Shown: positions 1 to 7,014 of the stretch, piece by piece | Position numbering within the stretch: the first letter of the stretch is position 1 | Layout of the letters: each line of letters starts with the position of its first letter | Origin: an uncultured Candidatus Saccharibacteria bacterium | Lineage (GTDB): Bacteria; Patescibacteriota; Saccharimonadia; Saccharimonadales; Saccharimonadaceae | DNA length: 10,996 bases | Direction: 5' to 3' | Assembly (NCBI GenBank): GCA_947097085.1 | Contig: CAMUQR010000024.1 | Location: 1 to 10,996 of the forward strand | Position numbers and translations under genes: made by a program | Notes under the pieces: generated by a model | Told to the model about the DNA's origin: nothing | Seen by the model: only the letters and a program-made list of their open reading frames with translations | The model's database searches: none

Positions 1-1
1 G

Positions 2-835
2 AAAAAAGGGATTATCAATATCGACGACGTTGATGCGCAATTTAGCCAACTTCTGACTAATTCTAATATCACAACCTATGGTTCAAGTGAACTGGCGGAA
101 TATAGCTTAATTCCGGAATATTTTAGTTTAGAAGAAGGCTATCGGGCGCGTTTTATCACACCGCAAACTGGTAAAGTTGGTCTGGCTTGTCGAGTAAAAC
201 TTTATGGCGAACATTCTCTGCGTCCGTTAGCGGCAGCACTGACGGTAGCATATGAGTTGGGTATGAGTGATGATGAAATCACGGCTAGTTTAACGCAAAT
301 CACGCCGTATCCGGGACGAATGAATGTCTTGCCTGGTCAGCGTCAAACCACGATTATTGACGATAGCTACAATTCAAGCCCTCTCGCAGTCAAAGCCGCC
401 CTCAAGACCCTTTATGAAATCCCAACCACTCAGCGAATTGCGGTGCTTGGTTCGATGAATGAGCTGGGTGAAATGAGCGAGACAGCACATCGCGAAGTCG
501 GCGAATTGTGTGATCCGCGTAAGTTAGATCTGGTCATTACCGTCGGCGATCAAGCCGAAAAATATCTCGCACCCGCCGCACAAGCGCGCGGTTGTCAGGT
601 GACAAGCTTTAAAACTGCGCTAGAAGCTGGCAGTTTAGTCAATAAACTAATGAAGCGCGGAGCAGTGATTTTGTTTAAAGGTTCGCAAGGTGAGATTTAT
701 CTTGAAGAAGCGATCAAAATTATCCTCGCTTCAACCGATCTCGAAAACCAACTGGTGCGTCAAGATCCAGCTTGGCTAAAACGTAAACGTGATTTTTTCC
801 GACAATTCGTTGACCCAACATTAACCAAGGAGTAA
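2..835 (+). CDS. murF: UDP-N-acetylmuramoyl-tripeptide--D-alanyl-D-alanine ligase (MurF), C-terminal part
   Basis: Cytoplasmic Mur ligase that adds D-Ala-D-Ala to the UDP-MurNAc-tripeptide, completing the peptidoglycan pentapeptide precursor. The reading frame is open from base 2, so the gene starts before the window and the N-terminal and most of the ATP-binding part are missing. Visible are the central-domain end (GEHSLRPLAAALTVA), the DDSYNSSP motif typical of MurF, the C-terminal-domain motif RIAVLGSMNELGE followed by a His, and KGSQGE near the end. It stops with TAA 5 bp before leuS, and the leuS ribosome site (AAGGAG, 827-832) lies in its last codons, so the two are probably one transcript. 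MurF is preferred over MurC/D/E because of the DDSYN and KGS-type motifs; other Mur ligases are less likely. The function implies a cell that makes peptidoglycan. Confidence 0.88.
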   Translation, partial: KKGIINIDDVDAQFSQLLTNSNITTYGSSELAEYSLIPEYFSLEEGYRARFITPQTGKVGLACRVKLYGEHSLRPLAAALTVAYELGMSDDEITASLTQITPYPGRMNVLPGQRQTTIIDDSYNSSPLAVKAALKTLYEIPTTQRIAVLGSMNELGEMSETAHREVGELCDPRKLDLVITVGDQAEKYLAPAAQARGCQVTSFKTALEAGSLVNKLMKRGAVILFKGSQGEIYLEEAIKIILASTDLENQLVRQDPAWLKRKRDFFRQFVDPTLTKE

Positions 836-840
836 AAACT

Positions 841-3264
841 ATGCAACGCTACAACCCTACCGAAATCGAACAAAAATGGCAAAACTTCTGGCGCGACCGA
901 CGCACCTACGAAGTCGATATTAATGATCCAGCTCCCAAAAAATACGTTGCTGGTATGTTTCCGTATCCATCAGGCGCTGGCCTGCATGTCGGGCATGTTC
1001 GTAATTACGCTATTGTCGATGTCATCGCGCGCTATCAACGGGCGCAGGGTTTCAAAGTCTTAAATCCGATGGGCTGGGATACGTTTGGCTTGCCAGCCGA
1101 AAATTACGCTATCAAAACCGGTATTGCTCCAGCTGAAGTGACCGCTCAGAATATCACGAATTTTAAACAACAATTATCCAAACTCGGCATTTCTTACGAT
1201 TGGTCGAAGGAAATTAACACTTCTGATCCAGCTTATTATAAATGGACGCAGTGGATTTTCACTGAATTATTTAAACGGGGCTTAGCTTACCAAAAAGAAA
1301 GCTATCAGTGGTGGGATCCAGTCGATAAAACAGTGTTAGCCAATGAGCAAATTATCAACGGTCATGCTGAACGCTCGGGTGCTAAAGTCGAAAAGCGCCT
1401 GATGAAACAGTGGTTTTTCAAAATTACCGCCTATGCCGATCAATTACTGGAAGGTCTCGATCAACTCGATTGGCCTGACAAAATCAAAGCCATGCAACGC
1501 AACTGGATTGGCCGGAGCGAAGGCGCACAGGTTAAATTTGCGATTGATGGTCGAGAAGACCAAGATATTGTAGTTTTTACAACAAGACCAGATACGCTGT
1601 TTGGAGTTGGCTTTATTACGCTAGCGCCGGAAAATCCATTGGTGCTGGAAATCACCACGCCTGAACAGCGCGCCACAGTGGAGGCTTATGTCGAACAATC
1701 ATTGTTGACCAGCGAAGTTGAACGGATGATGGATGACAAAGAAAAAACTGGCGTCTTCACTGGAGCATATGCATTACATCCATTGACTGGTGAGCGATTG
1801 CCGATTTGGGTGGCAGATTATGTACTAGGTTCTTACGGCTACGGTGCGGTGATGGGCGTGCCGGGACACGATCAGCGTGACTATGATTTTGCGAAGAAGT
1901 TTAATTTGCCAATTATCCCAGTGGTGCAAGCTCCACTTGATCATCTCGAAGCGGTCTATGATGGAGAAGGTACGCTAGTTAATTCCGGTGAGTTTAGTGG
2001 TTTACTGAACACTGAAGGTAGTCAAGTGATTACCGCCAAACTGGCTGAGCTGGGTCGTGGTCAAACCGAAGTCACCTATAAGATGCGTGACTGGTTGATT
2101 TCACGTCAGCGTTATTGGGGTGCGCCGATTCCGATTGCTTATGACGAACAGGGTCAGGCGCATGCTATTCCGGCTGAACAGTTGCCGGTGATTTTGCCGG
2201 AAGTAGCTGATTACAAACCTGACGGTAGTGGCCGTGGGGTGCTAGCTCGCTCCACTGATTGGCTTCAAGTTGAAGTCAACGGTCAAATGATGACACGCGA
2301 AACTGATACCATGGATGGCTATGCCTGCTCGAGCTGGTACTTATTGCGTTACCTCGATCCGCATAATACTGAGTCAGCGTGGAATAGCGACCAGGCTAAT
2401 CACTGGCTACCGGTGGATTTCTACTGCGGTGGTGATCATGCCGTGGCGCACTTACTATATGTGCGCTTCTGGACACGAGTGTTTTATGATATGGGACTGG
2501 TGAACTTTCAAGAGCCAATTCAGCATCTCGTCTATAATGGCTATATCAATGCTCCAGACGGCAGTAAGATGAGTAAATCAAAAGGTAATACCGTCGATCC
2601 GCTCGAGTTAATTAATCAAGGTTATGGTGCTGATGCTCTGCGTGTGTATGAATTATTTATTGGGCCGTATGAGTTGGATGCTTCCTGGGATCCGCGAGGT
2701 ATTGTTGGGACTTATCGTTTCTTGGCGCGAATTTGGACGCTGGTGCAGGAGTTTAAGCAGTCCGATATGCGACCTGGCGTTAATTCGACACTGGATAAAG
2801 CCTTGCATCAGGCAATTTCAAAGGTTAAATATCATCTGGATAATCTTGGATTTAATACGGCTGTAGCAGCGTTAATGGAGCTGGTCAATGATTTATATAA
2901 GCTCAAAACTGATGGTTTCGTGGGTGACTGGCAGAGAGCGCTAGAGCAATTAGCTCAAATGCTCGAACCATTTGCGCCACATTTAGCTAATGAATTGTGG
3001 CAAGAACTGACTGGTCGCAGTGATCTGGATGGTCAAACCTTCCCGCAATTTGACCCGAATAAACTACAAGCCGATCAAATCACTGTCGTGGTGCAGGTCA
3101 ATGGTAAACTTCGGGCTAAAATTGCTGTAGCGCCTGATATCTCTGAGGCAGAGGTAATTCAATTAGCTCTAGAGCAAGATAACGTCCGCAGTTTTACCGA
3201 TGGTCACGAAATCTTAAAAACCATCTACGTGCCGAAAAAACTCGTCAGTATTGTGGTTAAATAA
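841..3264 (+). CDS. leuS: Leucyl-tRNA synthetase
   Basis: Class Ia aminoacyl-tRNA synthetase that charges tRNA-Leu with leucine. At 807 aa it has normal bacterial LeuRS length and appears complete. The HIGH-type signature is HVGH at residues 49-52 and the second ATP-binding signature KMSKS is at 576-580. The CP1 editing domain lies between them: the Thr-rich TTRPDT motif is at 247-252 and GVPGHDQRDYDF begins at 339, with Asp347 at the position of the E. coli editing aspartate (family knowledge). The C-terminal part has the anticodon-binding region and ends with the VNGKLR motif usual in LeuRS. The ATG is 8 nt after a good ribosome site (AAGGAG, 827-832). A symmetric terminator follows at 3281-3311. 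Nothing appears broken. Confidence 0.98.
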   Translation: MQRYNPTEIEQKWQNFWRDRRTYEVDINDPAPKKYVAGMFPYPSGAGLHVGHVRNYAIVDVIARYQRAQGFKVLNPMGWDTFGLPAENYAIKTGIAPAEVTAQNITNFKQQLSKLGISYDWSKEINTSDPAYYKWTQWIFTELFKRGLAYQKESYQWWDPVDKTVLANEQIINGHAERSGAKVEKRLMKQWFFKITAYADQLLEGLDQLDWPDKIKAMQRNWIGRSEGAQVKFAIDGREDQDIVVFTTRPDTLFGVGFITLAPENPLVLEITTPEQRATVEAYVEQSLLTSEVERMMDDKEKTGVFTGAYALHPLTGERLPIWVADYVLGSYGYGAVMGVPGHDQRDYDFAKKFNLPIIPVVQAPLDHLEAVYDGEGTLVNSGEFSGLLNTEGSQVITAKLAELGRGQTEVTYKMRDWLISRQRYWGAPIPIAYDEQGQAHAIPAEQLPVILPEVADYKPDGSGRGVLARSTDWLQVEVNGQMMTRETDTMDGYACSSWYLLRYLDPHNTESAWNSDQANHWLPVDFYCGGDHAVAHLLYVRFWTRVFYDMGLVNFQEPIQHLVYNGYINAPDGSKMSKSKGNTVDPLELINQGYGADALRVYELFIGPYELDASWDPRGIVGTYRFLARIWTLVQEFKQSDMRPGVNSTLDKALHQAISKVKYHLDNLGFNTAVAALMELVNDLYKLKTDGFVGDWQRALEQLAQMLEPFAPHLANELWQELTGRSDLDGQTFPQFDPNKLQADQITVVVQVNGKLRAKIAVAPDISEAEVIQLALEQDNVRSFTDGHEILKTIYVPKKLVSIVVK

Positions 3265-3280
3265 TTCGCATCAACACTAT

Positions 3281-3311
3281 AAAAACCCGGTCTTCTTGTG
3301 ACCGGGTTTTT
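3281..3311. terminator. Bidirectional rho-independent terminator between leuS and the convergent gene
   Basis: Perfect 12-bp inverted repeat (3281-3292 with 3300-3311) around a 7-nt loop. It has five A on one side and five T on the other, so it can end transcription from both strands. It sits midway between the leuS stop and the stop of the minus-strand gene. Confidence 0.92.
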
Positions 3312-3323
3312 CAGATTGGTTGA

Positions 3324-3785
3324 TTAAGATTGACTTTCAAAACTAGCCAGATAATTCGCTAAATCCTGCTGAGTGGCTTTGTGGTAGCCTTGTGTTTTGA
3401 GATTATCGGCGATGCTAGGATTGGCTAATTTTTGATCAAAAAATCGCTGGTTATTGCGCATAACACGACCAGGTTGAGTGCAAAATTGTTGGTAAGACGG
3501 ATCGATAATATACCCGCCATCTGCTTGTTCGACAACAAGCAACCAGTGATCGACATCGGCAATTTCCGAAAAATCCAGTAGACGCGCCTGAATGCCAGCT
3601 TGGTGAAGTTCGGCTTGGATGTTGCTTGCTAAGACTTTGCACATGCCGGCTAAATCAGCTTCGAGCTGGTCGGAGTCAGGGACGGCCTGATGAATCGCCT
3701 CAAGTTGATGTTCGACGGATTGTTGAATCAGCTGATCGTAATTTAAACCACGTAAGTTAGTGATTCGCTCTAAGAACTCATTCAT
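3324..3785 (-). CDS. Small protein with transglutaminase/papain-like Cys-His-Asp triad, function unknown
   Basis: A 153-aa protein that I do not recognise as a named family. The spacing of conserved-looking residues resembles the transglutaminase-like cysteine-protease fold. Cys49 lies in GMCKVLASNIQAEL at the start of a helix, then GIQARLL, His80 lies in DHWLLVV, and Asp95 lies in YIIDPSY. Transglutaminase-core and related proteins place a nucleophilic Cys, a His on a beta-strand and an Asp before Pro in this order (established pattern); that this protein is catalytic is inference. No signal peptide or membrane segment is visible, so it is probably cytoplasmic. No Shine-Dalgarno is seen; an extended -10 box lies 6 nt before the ATG, suggesting a leaderless mRNA. 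It converges on leuS and lies downstream of the LysM-like gene, from which it is separated by a terminator. Confidence 0.72.
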   Translation of the reverse strand: MNEFLERITNLRGLNYDQLIQQSVEHQLEAIHQAVPDSDQLEADLAGMCKVLASNIQAELHQAGIQARLLDFSEIADVDHWLLVVEQADGGYIIDPSYQQFCTQPGRVMRNNQRFFDQKLANPSIADNLKTQGYHKATQQDLANYLASFESQS

Positions 3786-3791
3786 AGTTTT

Positions 3792-3800
3792 ATTTTAGCA
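3792..3800 (-). promoter_or_regulatory. Extended -10 promoter giving a leaderless transcript
   Basis: On the minus strand this reads TGCTAAAAT, an extended -10 box (TG-n-TAAAAT). Only 6 nt separate it from the ATG at 3785, so initiation 7 nt downstream would fall on the A of the start codon. No clear -35 box is seen, and the upstream terminator T-tract abuts it. Confidence 0.5.
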
Positions 3801-3801
3801 T

Positions 3802-3825
3802 AAAAAAGCCAGCCTTACGGCCGGC
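3802..3825 (-). terminator. Rho-independent terminator overlapping the end of the LysM-like gene
   Basis: On the minus strand a 7-bp stem (3819-3825 with 3808-3814, one G-U pair) with a GTAA loop is followed by six T (3802-3807). The stop codon TAA of the upstream gene lies inside the loop, so the last codons form the left arm of the stem. Confidence 0.85.
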
Positions 3826-4246
3826 ATGTGAATTCCACGCCAATCGTTGCGTGATTACGCAACTTGTCCAACCATGATTGGTGAACGTGGAATGTGAATT
3901 CGTCGCCTGGGTGAATCCAACATAAGTTGGCCAGATCTTCGACGTCAAAGACGTCAAGGTCTACCGTTTGGTAGTTTCCTTCAGTCTTGACATCCTGGAG
4001 TACACGATCCGCGATTTGATACGCAGTGTCGCCCGACGAAACATAATACACTTTTTCACTCACGTCAATTTTGACATTGAGTGAGATAAAAAGCACTATC
4101 GACAACAGCACAATTAGACCGATACAAACGTCTAATGGTGTGATTGTCTCAATTTTCTCCACCAAAAGGATCGCCATTCTCCTTGGCAACGACATTTGGA
4201 TTTTTTTGTGAATATAATTTCTGCGTGTTGAATTAATATTCCTCAC
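3815..4246 (-). CDS. Single-pass membrane protein with extracytoplasmic LysM-like domain
   Basis: A 143-aa protein, probably membrane-anchored with its C-terminal domain outside. Residues 1-35 are basic (RR, KK, RR) and contain no cleavage motif. Residues about 38-58 form one hydrophobic segment. Residues about 66-128 resemble LysM: YYVSSGDTAYQIAD at the start, then ...LANLCWIHPGDEFTF. LysM domains bind GlcNAc-containing polymers such as peptidoglycan (known), so a cell-wall contact role is inferred. I chose the GTG at 4246 because a full AAGGAGGT ribosome site ends 7 nt before it; an in-frame GTG at 4255 overlaps that site and is unlikely. An ATG at codon 18 is possible but has no ribosome site. 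It has its own strong promoter and probable operator repeats. A specific gene name cannot be given. Confidence 0.78.
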   Translation of the reverse strand: MRNINSTRRNYIHKKIQMSLPRRMAILLVEKIETITPLDVCIGLIVLLSIVLFISLNVKIDVSEKVYYVSSGDTAYQIADRVLQDVKTEGNYQTVDLDVFDVEDLANLCWIHPGDEFTFHVHQSWLDKLRNHATIGVEFTCRP

Positions 4247-4253
4247 ACAGACC

Positions 4254-4261
4254 ACCTCCTT
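4254..4261 (-). promoter_or_regulatory. Full-length Shine-Dalgarno site that fixes the GTG start
   Basis: The minus strand reads AAGGAGGT, the complete anti-Shine-Dalgarno complement, 7 nt before the GTG at 4246. It is the strongest ribosome site in the window and rules out the longer frame beginning at 4255. Confidence 0.8.
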
Positions 4262-4279
4262 ATAAATAATATTATAAAC

Positions 4280-4318
4280 GTGCTAAATATATCTTTATTA
4301 TATCACACTTGTGCTAAA
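4280..4318. repeat. Two GTGCTAAA direct repeats flanking a promoter, possible operator
   Basis: GTGCTAAA occurs at 4280-4287 and 4311-4318, start to start 31 bp, close to three helical turns. One copy lies in the spacer next to the -35 box and the other just downstream of the predicted start site of the minus-strand LysM-like gene. Binding by a repressor is inference; the repeat itself is direct observation. Confidence 0.5.
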
Positions 4319-4325
4319 AAGTCAA
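4297..4325 (-). promoter_or_regulatory. Near-consensus sigma-70 type promoter of the LysM-like gene
   Basis: On the minus strand TTGACT (4320-4325), a 17-bp spacer and TATAAT (4297-4302), with TG one base before the -10. This is the best promoter in the window and predicts a start near 4290, leaving a leader of about 44 nt that carries the AAGGAGGT site. Confidence 0.85.
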
Positions 4326-4357
4326 TTATGGTTCACCCCCTAAAACCAAAAACCTAC

Positions 4358-4386
4358 TTGCTTAATCAGTTAAAATCGGGTATAAT
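4358..4386 (+). promoter_or_regulatory. Promoter of the rpmF-nusB cluster
   Basis: TTGCTT (4358-4363), a 17-bp spacer and a perfect TATAAT (4381-4386). It predicts a start near 4393 and a leader of about 37 nt with ribosome site AAAGGA at 4419-4424. It diverges from the LysM-like promoter, and the two -35 boxes are about 30 bp apart. Confidence 0.75.
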
Positions 4387-4429
4387 AGAGCCTGAATTGA
4401 TAAAATAATATTTAAAGCAAAGGAAAAAT

Positions 4430-4615
4430 ATGGCTCAACCAAAAAAACAATCTAGCCCTCGAAAAACCGGCTTGCGTCGTAGCCATTTGCGTTTGGAATT
4501 AGCGCGTCGCGTGAACAAAACTTCACCGGTTAAGGCTTTTACAACCCGCAAACAGTCTGGTAAAAAACTAGCAGAAGCTACTGCAAAAGCTAAAGCAACC
4601 ACTAAAACCGCTTAA
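4430..4615 (+). CDS. rpmF: 50S ribosomal protein L32, zinc-ribbon-less short form
   Basis: A 61-aa very basic protein. The N-terminus (MAQPKKQSSPRKTGLRRSH) matches the L32 pattern PK+..S+.R+..RR.H, which is the part that threads into 23S rRNA. Many bacterial L32 proteins carry a four-Cys zinc ribbon in the second half; here there is no Cys at all, and the C-terminal half is a Lys/Ala/Thr-rich tail. Cys-less L32 variants are known in bacteria, so this is variation rather than damage. Ribosome site AAAGGA lies 5 nt before the ATG. The gene heads the nusB cluster, 68 bp upstream of nusB. A generic basic protein is the alternative, but the N-terminal match and position favour L32. Confidence 0.82.
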   Translation: MAQPKKQSSPRKTGLRRSHLRLELARRVNKTSPVKAFTTRKQSGKKLAEATAKAKATTKTA

Positions 4616-4683
4616 TTGGTGGCTTTTAGACCACACTTTTAATTGATTTTAAACGAACATTATATAACAAGAAAGAACCAACA

Positions 4684-5196
4684 ATGGCATCAAATCGACA
4701 TCTAGGCAGGATAGTGACTTTACAGACTCTTTATGAGTTCGAATTTCGAGAACGGGCGGGTGATCAAACCGCTGATATTATGTCGATTTTAGAGCGTAAT
4801 CTCAACCGCTACGGTGAGGTGATTGGCGATCAGGAATTCGTCCATGAATTATGCTCGGGTATCGCTAAAGTTTATACTAAGCTCGATGAGCTACTTCAGC
4901 CAATTGCACCAGAGTGGCCAATTGCCCAAATTGCGGCAATTGATCGCAATGTGTTACGCATTGGCTTGTTTGAGTTGCTATTTATGGGCAAAACTGTCCC
5001 ACCAAAAGTGGCAATCAACGAAGCCATTGAGCTAGCAAAATCGTTTGGTTCAGATAATTCCAGAAGCTTTATTAACGGTGTTCTCGGTACCGCGTATAAG
5101 AGTCTGGTGGAGAATAATAATGAACAAACTAACCAAGGAGCTGACTCCGTCGTCGAAACGAGCCCTAGCCAAGGCGCAGAACCTGAAGTCGACTAA
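4684..5196 (+). CDS. nusB: Transcription antitermination factor NusB
   Basis: RNA-binding antitermination factor that works with NusE (S10) on boxA of rRNA operons. At 170 aa it is longer than the usual 130-140. The all-helical NusB core spans residues about 4-145: HLGRIVTLQTLYEFEF at the start, then the family hallmark AIDRNVLRIGLFELLF, then VPPKVAINEAIELAKSFG and SRSFINGVLG. After it comes a Gln/Ser/Glu-rich, acidic, probably disordered tail of about 25 residues whose coding sequence overlaps the start of the Nudix gene by 77 bp. The ATG has no strong ribosome site, only A-rich sequence. rpmF lies just upstream, so co-transcription is likely. Confidence 0.95.
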   Translation: MASNRHLGRIVTLQTLYEFEFRERAGDQTADIMSILERNLNRYGEVIGDQEFVHELCSGIAKVYTKLDELLQPIAPEWPIAQIAAIDRNVLRIGLFELLFMGKTVPPKVAINEAIELAKSFGSDNSRSFINGVLGTAYKSLVENNNEQTNQGADSVVETSPSQGAEPEVD

Positions 5197-5782
5197 ACCG
5201 ACCAGCCATCAGCCGAAAACTAGCGCTTCCTCAGCCAAGTCAGCTAAATCGAACCAATCGGCCCGTGTTCTCGGGTCGGGTCGGGCAACGGGTCGTGGTG
5301 CACTCAAAAACGCCCACAAAACCACGCCGAAAGGTCGCAAACCATCAATCAAAGAAATTGTCCGTGAACCAACCTCTGGTGGGCTGATTTTTCGACATCA
5401 CAACGGCAAAATTCAGATTTTACTGATTCAGGATGCCAAAAAACGCTGGACCATTCCTAAAGGTCACATCGAAGAAGGTGAAACCGCTAAGCAAACCGCC
5501 GAACGAGAAATTGGTGAAGAGGCGGGTCTGTTTGACTTAGATATTTTGGGTTGGCTAGGCAAAATTAACTTCCGTTATCGTCGGATGAATAAACTGGTAT
5601 TGATGACTACGCAGGTGTATCTCGTTCATGCCAAAAGTGGCACTGATCAGATTAAAAAAGAAGACTGGATGAGTGATATTCGCTGGCTAGACTTTGCGGA
5701 GGCGCTCGACAAAATTGAATACGAAGATATTTCGAAACTCATGCTTCTGGCGATGCGCCGAATTCGCGCTGGAGGTTATTAA
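5120..5782 (+). CDS. Nudix hydrolase with long basic N-terminal tail
   Basis: Hydrolase of a nucleoside diphosphate linked to another group. The complete Nudix box G-x5-E-x7-RE-I-x-EE-x-G-L is at residues 115-137, and its glutamates bind the catalytic metal. The catalytic domain starts near residue 83 (TSGGLIFR) and RWTIPKGHIEEGE precedes the box, a form common in the Ap4A/MutT-like group; the substrate cannot be named. Residues 1-80 are rich in Lys, Ser, Ala and Gly, low in complexity and probably disordered, perhaps contacting nucleic acid (inference). The start at 5120 is chosen because GGAG (5109-5112) lies 7 nt before it; the frame is open further upstream, but that part lies inside nusB with no ribosome site. 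It ends directly against rnc (stop 5780-5782, next ATG at 5783). Confidence 0.9.
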   Translation: MNKLTKELTPSSKRALAKAQNLKSTKPTSHQPKTSASSAKSAKSNQSARVLGSGRATGRGALKNAHKTTPKGRKPSIKEIVREPTSGGLIFRHHNGKIQILLIQDAKKRWTIPKGHIEEGETAKQTAEREIGEEAGLFDLDILGWLGKINFRYRRMNKLVLMTTQVYLVHAKSGTDQIKKEDWMSDIRWLDFAEALDKIEYEDISKLMLLAMRRIRAGGY

Positions 5783-6511
5783 ATGAGTGGCATGGATTTG
5801 ACACCATATCGGGAATTTGCGCAGGAAAAACTCGGTTTTGAGTTTGCGAATATTGATCGTCTGGTGACGGCGCTCACGCACCGTAGCTATATTAACGAGC
5901 ATCGGAAGTCAGCCTCGGAACACAACGAACGGTTAGAGTTCTTGGGTGATGCGGTGTTAGAGCTGGTGGTGACTGATTATTTGTTTCAAAATTTTCAGGA
6001 GCCAGAGGGTGTGCTAACAGCGTGGCGATCGGCTCTGGTGCGCACTGAAAGCATTGGTGAGGCTGGTCGCAAGCTCGGTTATGGCCCGCTGATTCGTATG
6101 AGCAAAGGCGAAAAACACGGCTCGGATCGGTCACATCAACAAATCTTGGCAAATGCGTTCGAGGCAGTGACTGGAGCGATTTATCTGGAAAAAGGCTATG
6201 AGGTGGCGCGTGAGTTTATTAACCAAAACATTCTATCAACTTTGCCGGAGATTCTGGAAACCGGCTCGTGGCGTGATCCAAAATCATATATTCAAGAATT
6301 GATGCAGAAGCTGGATAATGTCACGCCAGTTTATCGAGTGCTAGATGAGGCTGGTCCTGACCATGACAAAATCTTTACTCTGGGGATTTATAGTGAAAAT
6401 CAGCTGATCGCTCAAGGCAAGGGTTCGAGTAAGCAAGCCGCCCAGCAAGAAGCCGCCAAACAAGCAATCAAGCTCTATCAGGCGCGCGATAAGCAAGAAA
6501 CTGTTGACTAA
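5783..6511 (+). CDS. rnc: Ribonuclease III
   Basis: Double-strand-specific endoribonuclease for rRNA and mRNA processing. It has 242 aa. The catalytic RNase III domain (about 8-155) carries the signature HNERLEFLGDAVLELVV with Glu49, Glu52 and Asp56. The second acidic cluster is ILANAFEAVTGAIYLEKG, where Glu127 matches the essential E. coli Glu117 but Asn124 replaces Asp114. The double-stranded RNA-binding domain spans about 166-238 and ends with the GKGSSKQAAQQEAA motif. The ATG directly abuts the Nudix stop, and GGAGG lies at 5771-5775 inside that gene, so translation is probably coupled. The -35 box of the rpsP promoter overlaps the stop codon. Confidence 0.97.
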   Translation: MSGMDLTPYREFAQEKLGFEFANIDRLVTALTHRSYINEHRKSASEHNERLEFLGDAVLELVVTDYLFQNFQEPEGVLTAWRSALVRTESIGEAGRKLGYGPLIRMSKGEKHGSDRSHQQILANAFEAVTGAIYLEKGYEVAREFINQNILSTLPEILETGSWRDPKSYIQELMQKLDNVTPVYRVLDEAGPDHDKIFTLGIYSENQLIAQGKGSSKQAAQQEAAKQAIKLYQARDKQETVD

Positions 6512-6545
6512 AAGACCAAAATAAGGTAAACTATAAGTTAGTTTA
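6504..6545 (+). promoter_or_regulatory. Promoter of rpsP with a dyad over the -10 box
   Basis: TTGACT (6504-6509, inside the end of rnc), a 17-bp spacer and TAAACT (6527-6532). A perfect 7-bp inverted repeat (6527-6533 with 6539-6545, 5-nt loop) covers the -10 box and predicted start, as an operator would. The -10 is imperfect, so the promoter call is moderate. Confidence 0.5.
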
Positions 6546-6586
6546 AAAATATTATTAAGAGAGAATCAAAGGAAAATTAAAGCAAT

Positions 6587-6955
6587 ATGTTAGCAATCCG
6601 TCTTCAAAGACTTGGACGCAAAGCTTACCCAGTGTATCGTCTAGCGGTACAGGAAGCCCAAAAACACCCATCGAGTGGTAAAGTTGTGGCTTATGTTGGT
6701 AGCTACAACCCGCACACTAAAGAAACTAAATTCAATGTTGAAGCAATCCAAAAATACTTGGACAACGGTGCTCAACCAACTGATCGTGTAGTTAAATTAC
6801 TAAAAGAAGTTAAGGAAATTAAACTTCCAAAATGGGTTAAAACTGAGCGCGTACAGAAGTCAAAAGCTATCCGCAATCCTGAAAAACTCCGCAAAAACCA
6901 GCCAAAAGAAGAAGCAGTTGAAGCTGAAGCGCCAGCTGAAACTACCGAAGCGTAA
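6587..6955 (+). CDS. rpsP: 30S ribosomal protein S16
   Basis: Component of the 30S subunit needed for its assembly. The N-terminus MLAIRLQRLGRKAYPVYRL and the following VAYVGSYNP and AQPTDRVVKLL segments match S16. The core of about 85 residues is followed by a charged extension of about 35 residues, first basic and then Glu/Ala-rich, giving 122 aa instead of 80-90. Tails of this kind occur in several bacterial S16 proteins. The ribosome site AAAGGA (6568-6573) is 13 nt from the ATG, rather far. A terminator follows at 6975. In many bacteria S16 is followed by khpA, rimM, trmD and rplS; here a phosphoesterase gene is interposed and rimM and rplS are missing. Confidence 0.96.
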   Translation: MLAIRLQRLGRKAYPVYRLAVQEAQKHPSSGKVVAYVGSYNPHTKETKFNVEAIQKYLDNGAQPTDRVVKLLKEVKEIKLPKWVKTERVQKSKAIRNPEKLRKNQPKEEAVEAEAPAETTEA

Positions 6956-6974
6956 ATCTGAAGTTAATTTTGAC

Positions 6975-7008
6975 AAAACCCTCACTTAATCATCTCTGTG
7001 AGGGTTTT
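6975..7008 (+). terminator. Rho-independent terminator after rpsP
   Basis: Perfect 11-bp inverted repeat (6975-6985 with 6998-7008), 12-nt loop, ending in four T. The T-tract is short but the stem is strong, and the A side could also act on the minus strand. Confidence 0.82.
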
Positions 7009-7014
7009 ATGGTT

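Noticed and set aside
4280..4318. CIRCE/HrcA operator
   Set aside because: The GTGCTAAA halves resemble CIRCE arms but are in direct, not inverted, orientation and lack the 9-bp spacing.
4643..4668. Separate promoter for nusB (TTGATT, TATAAC)
   Set aside because: Spacing is only 14 bp and no terminator separates nusB from rpmF; co-transcription is simpler.
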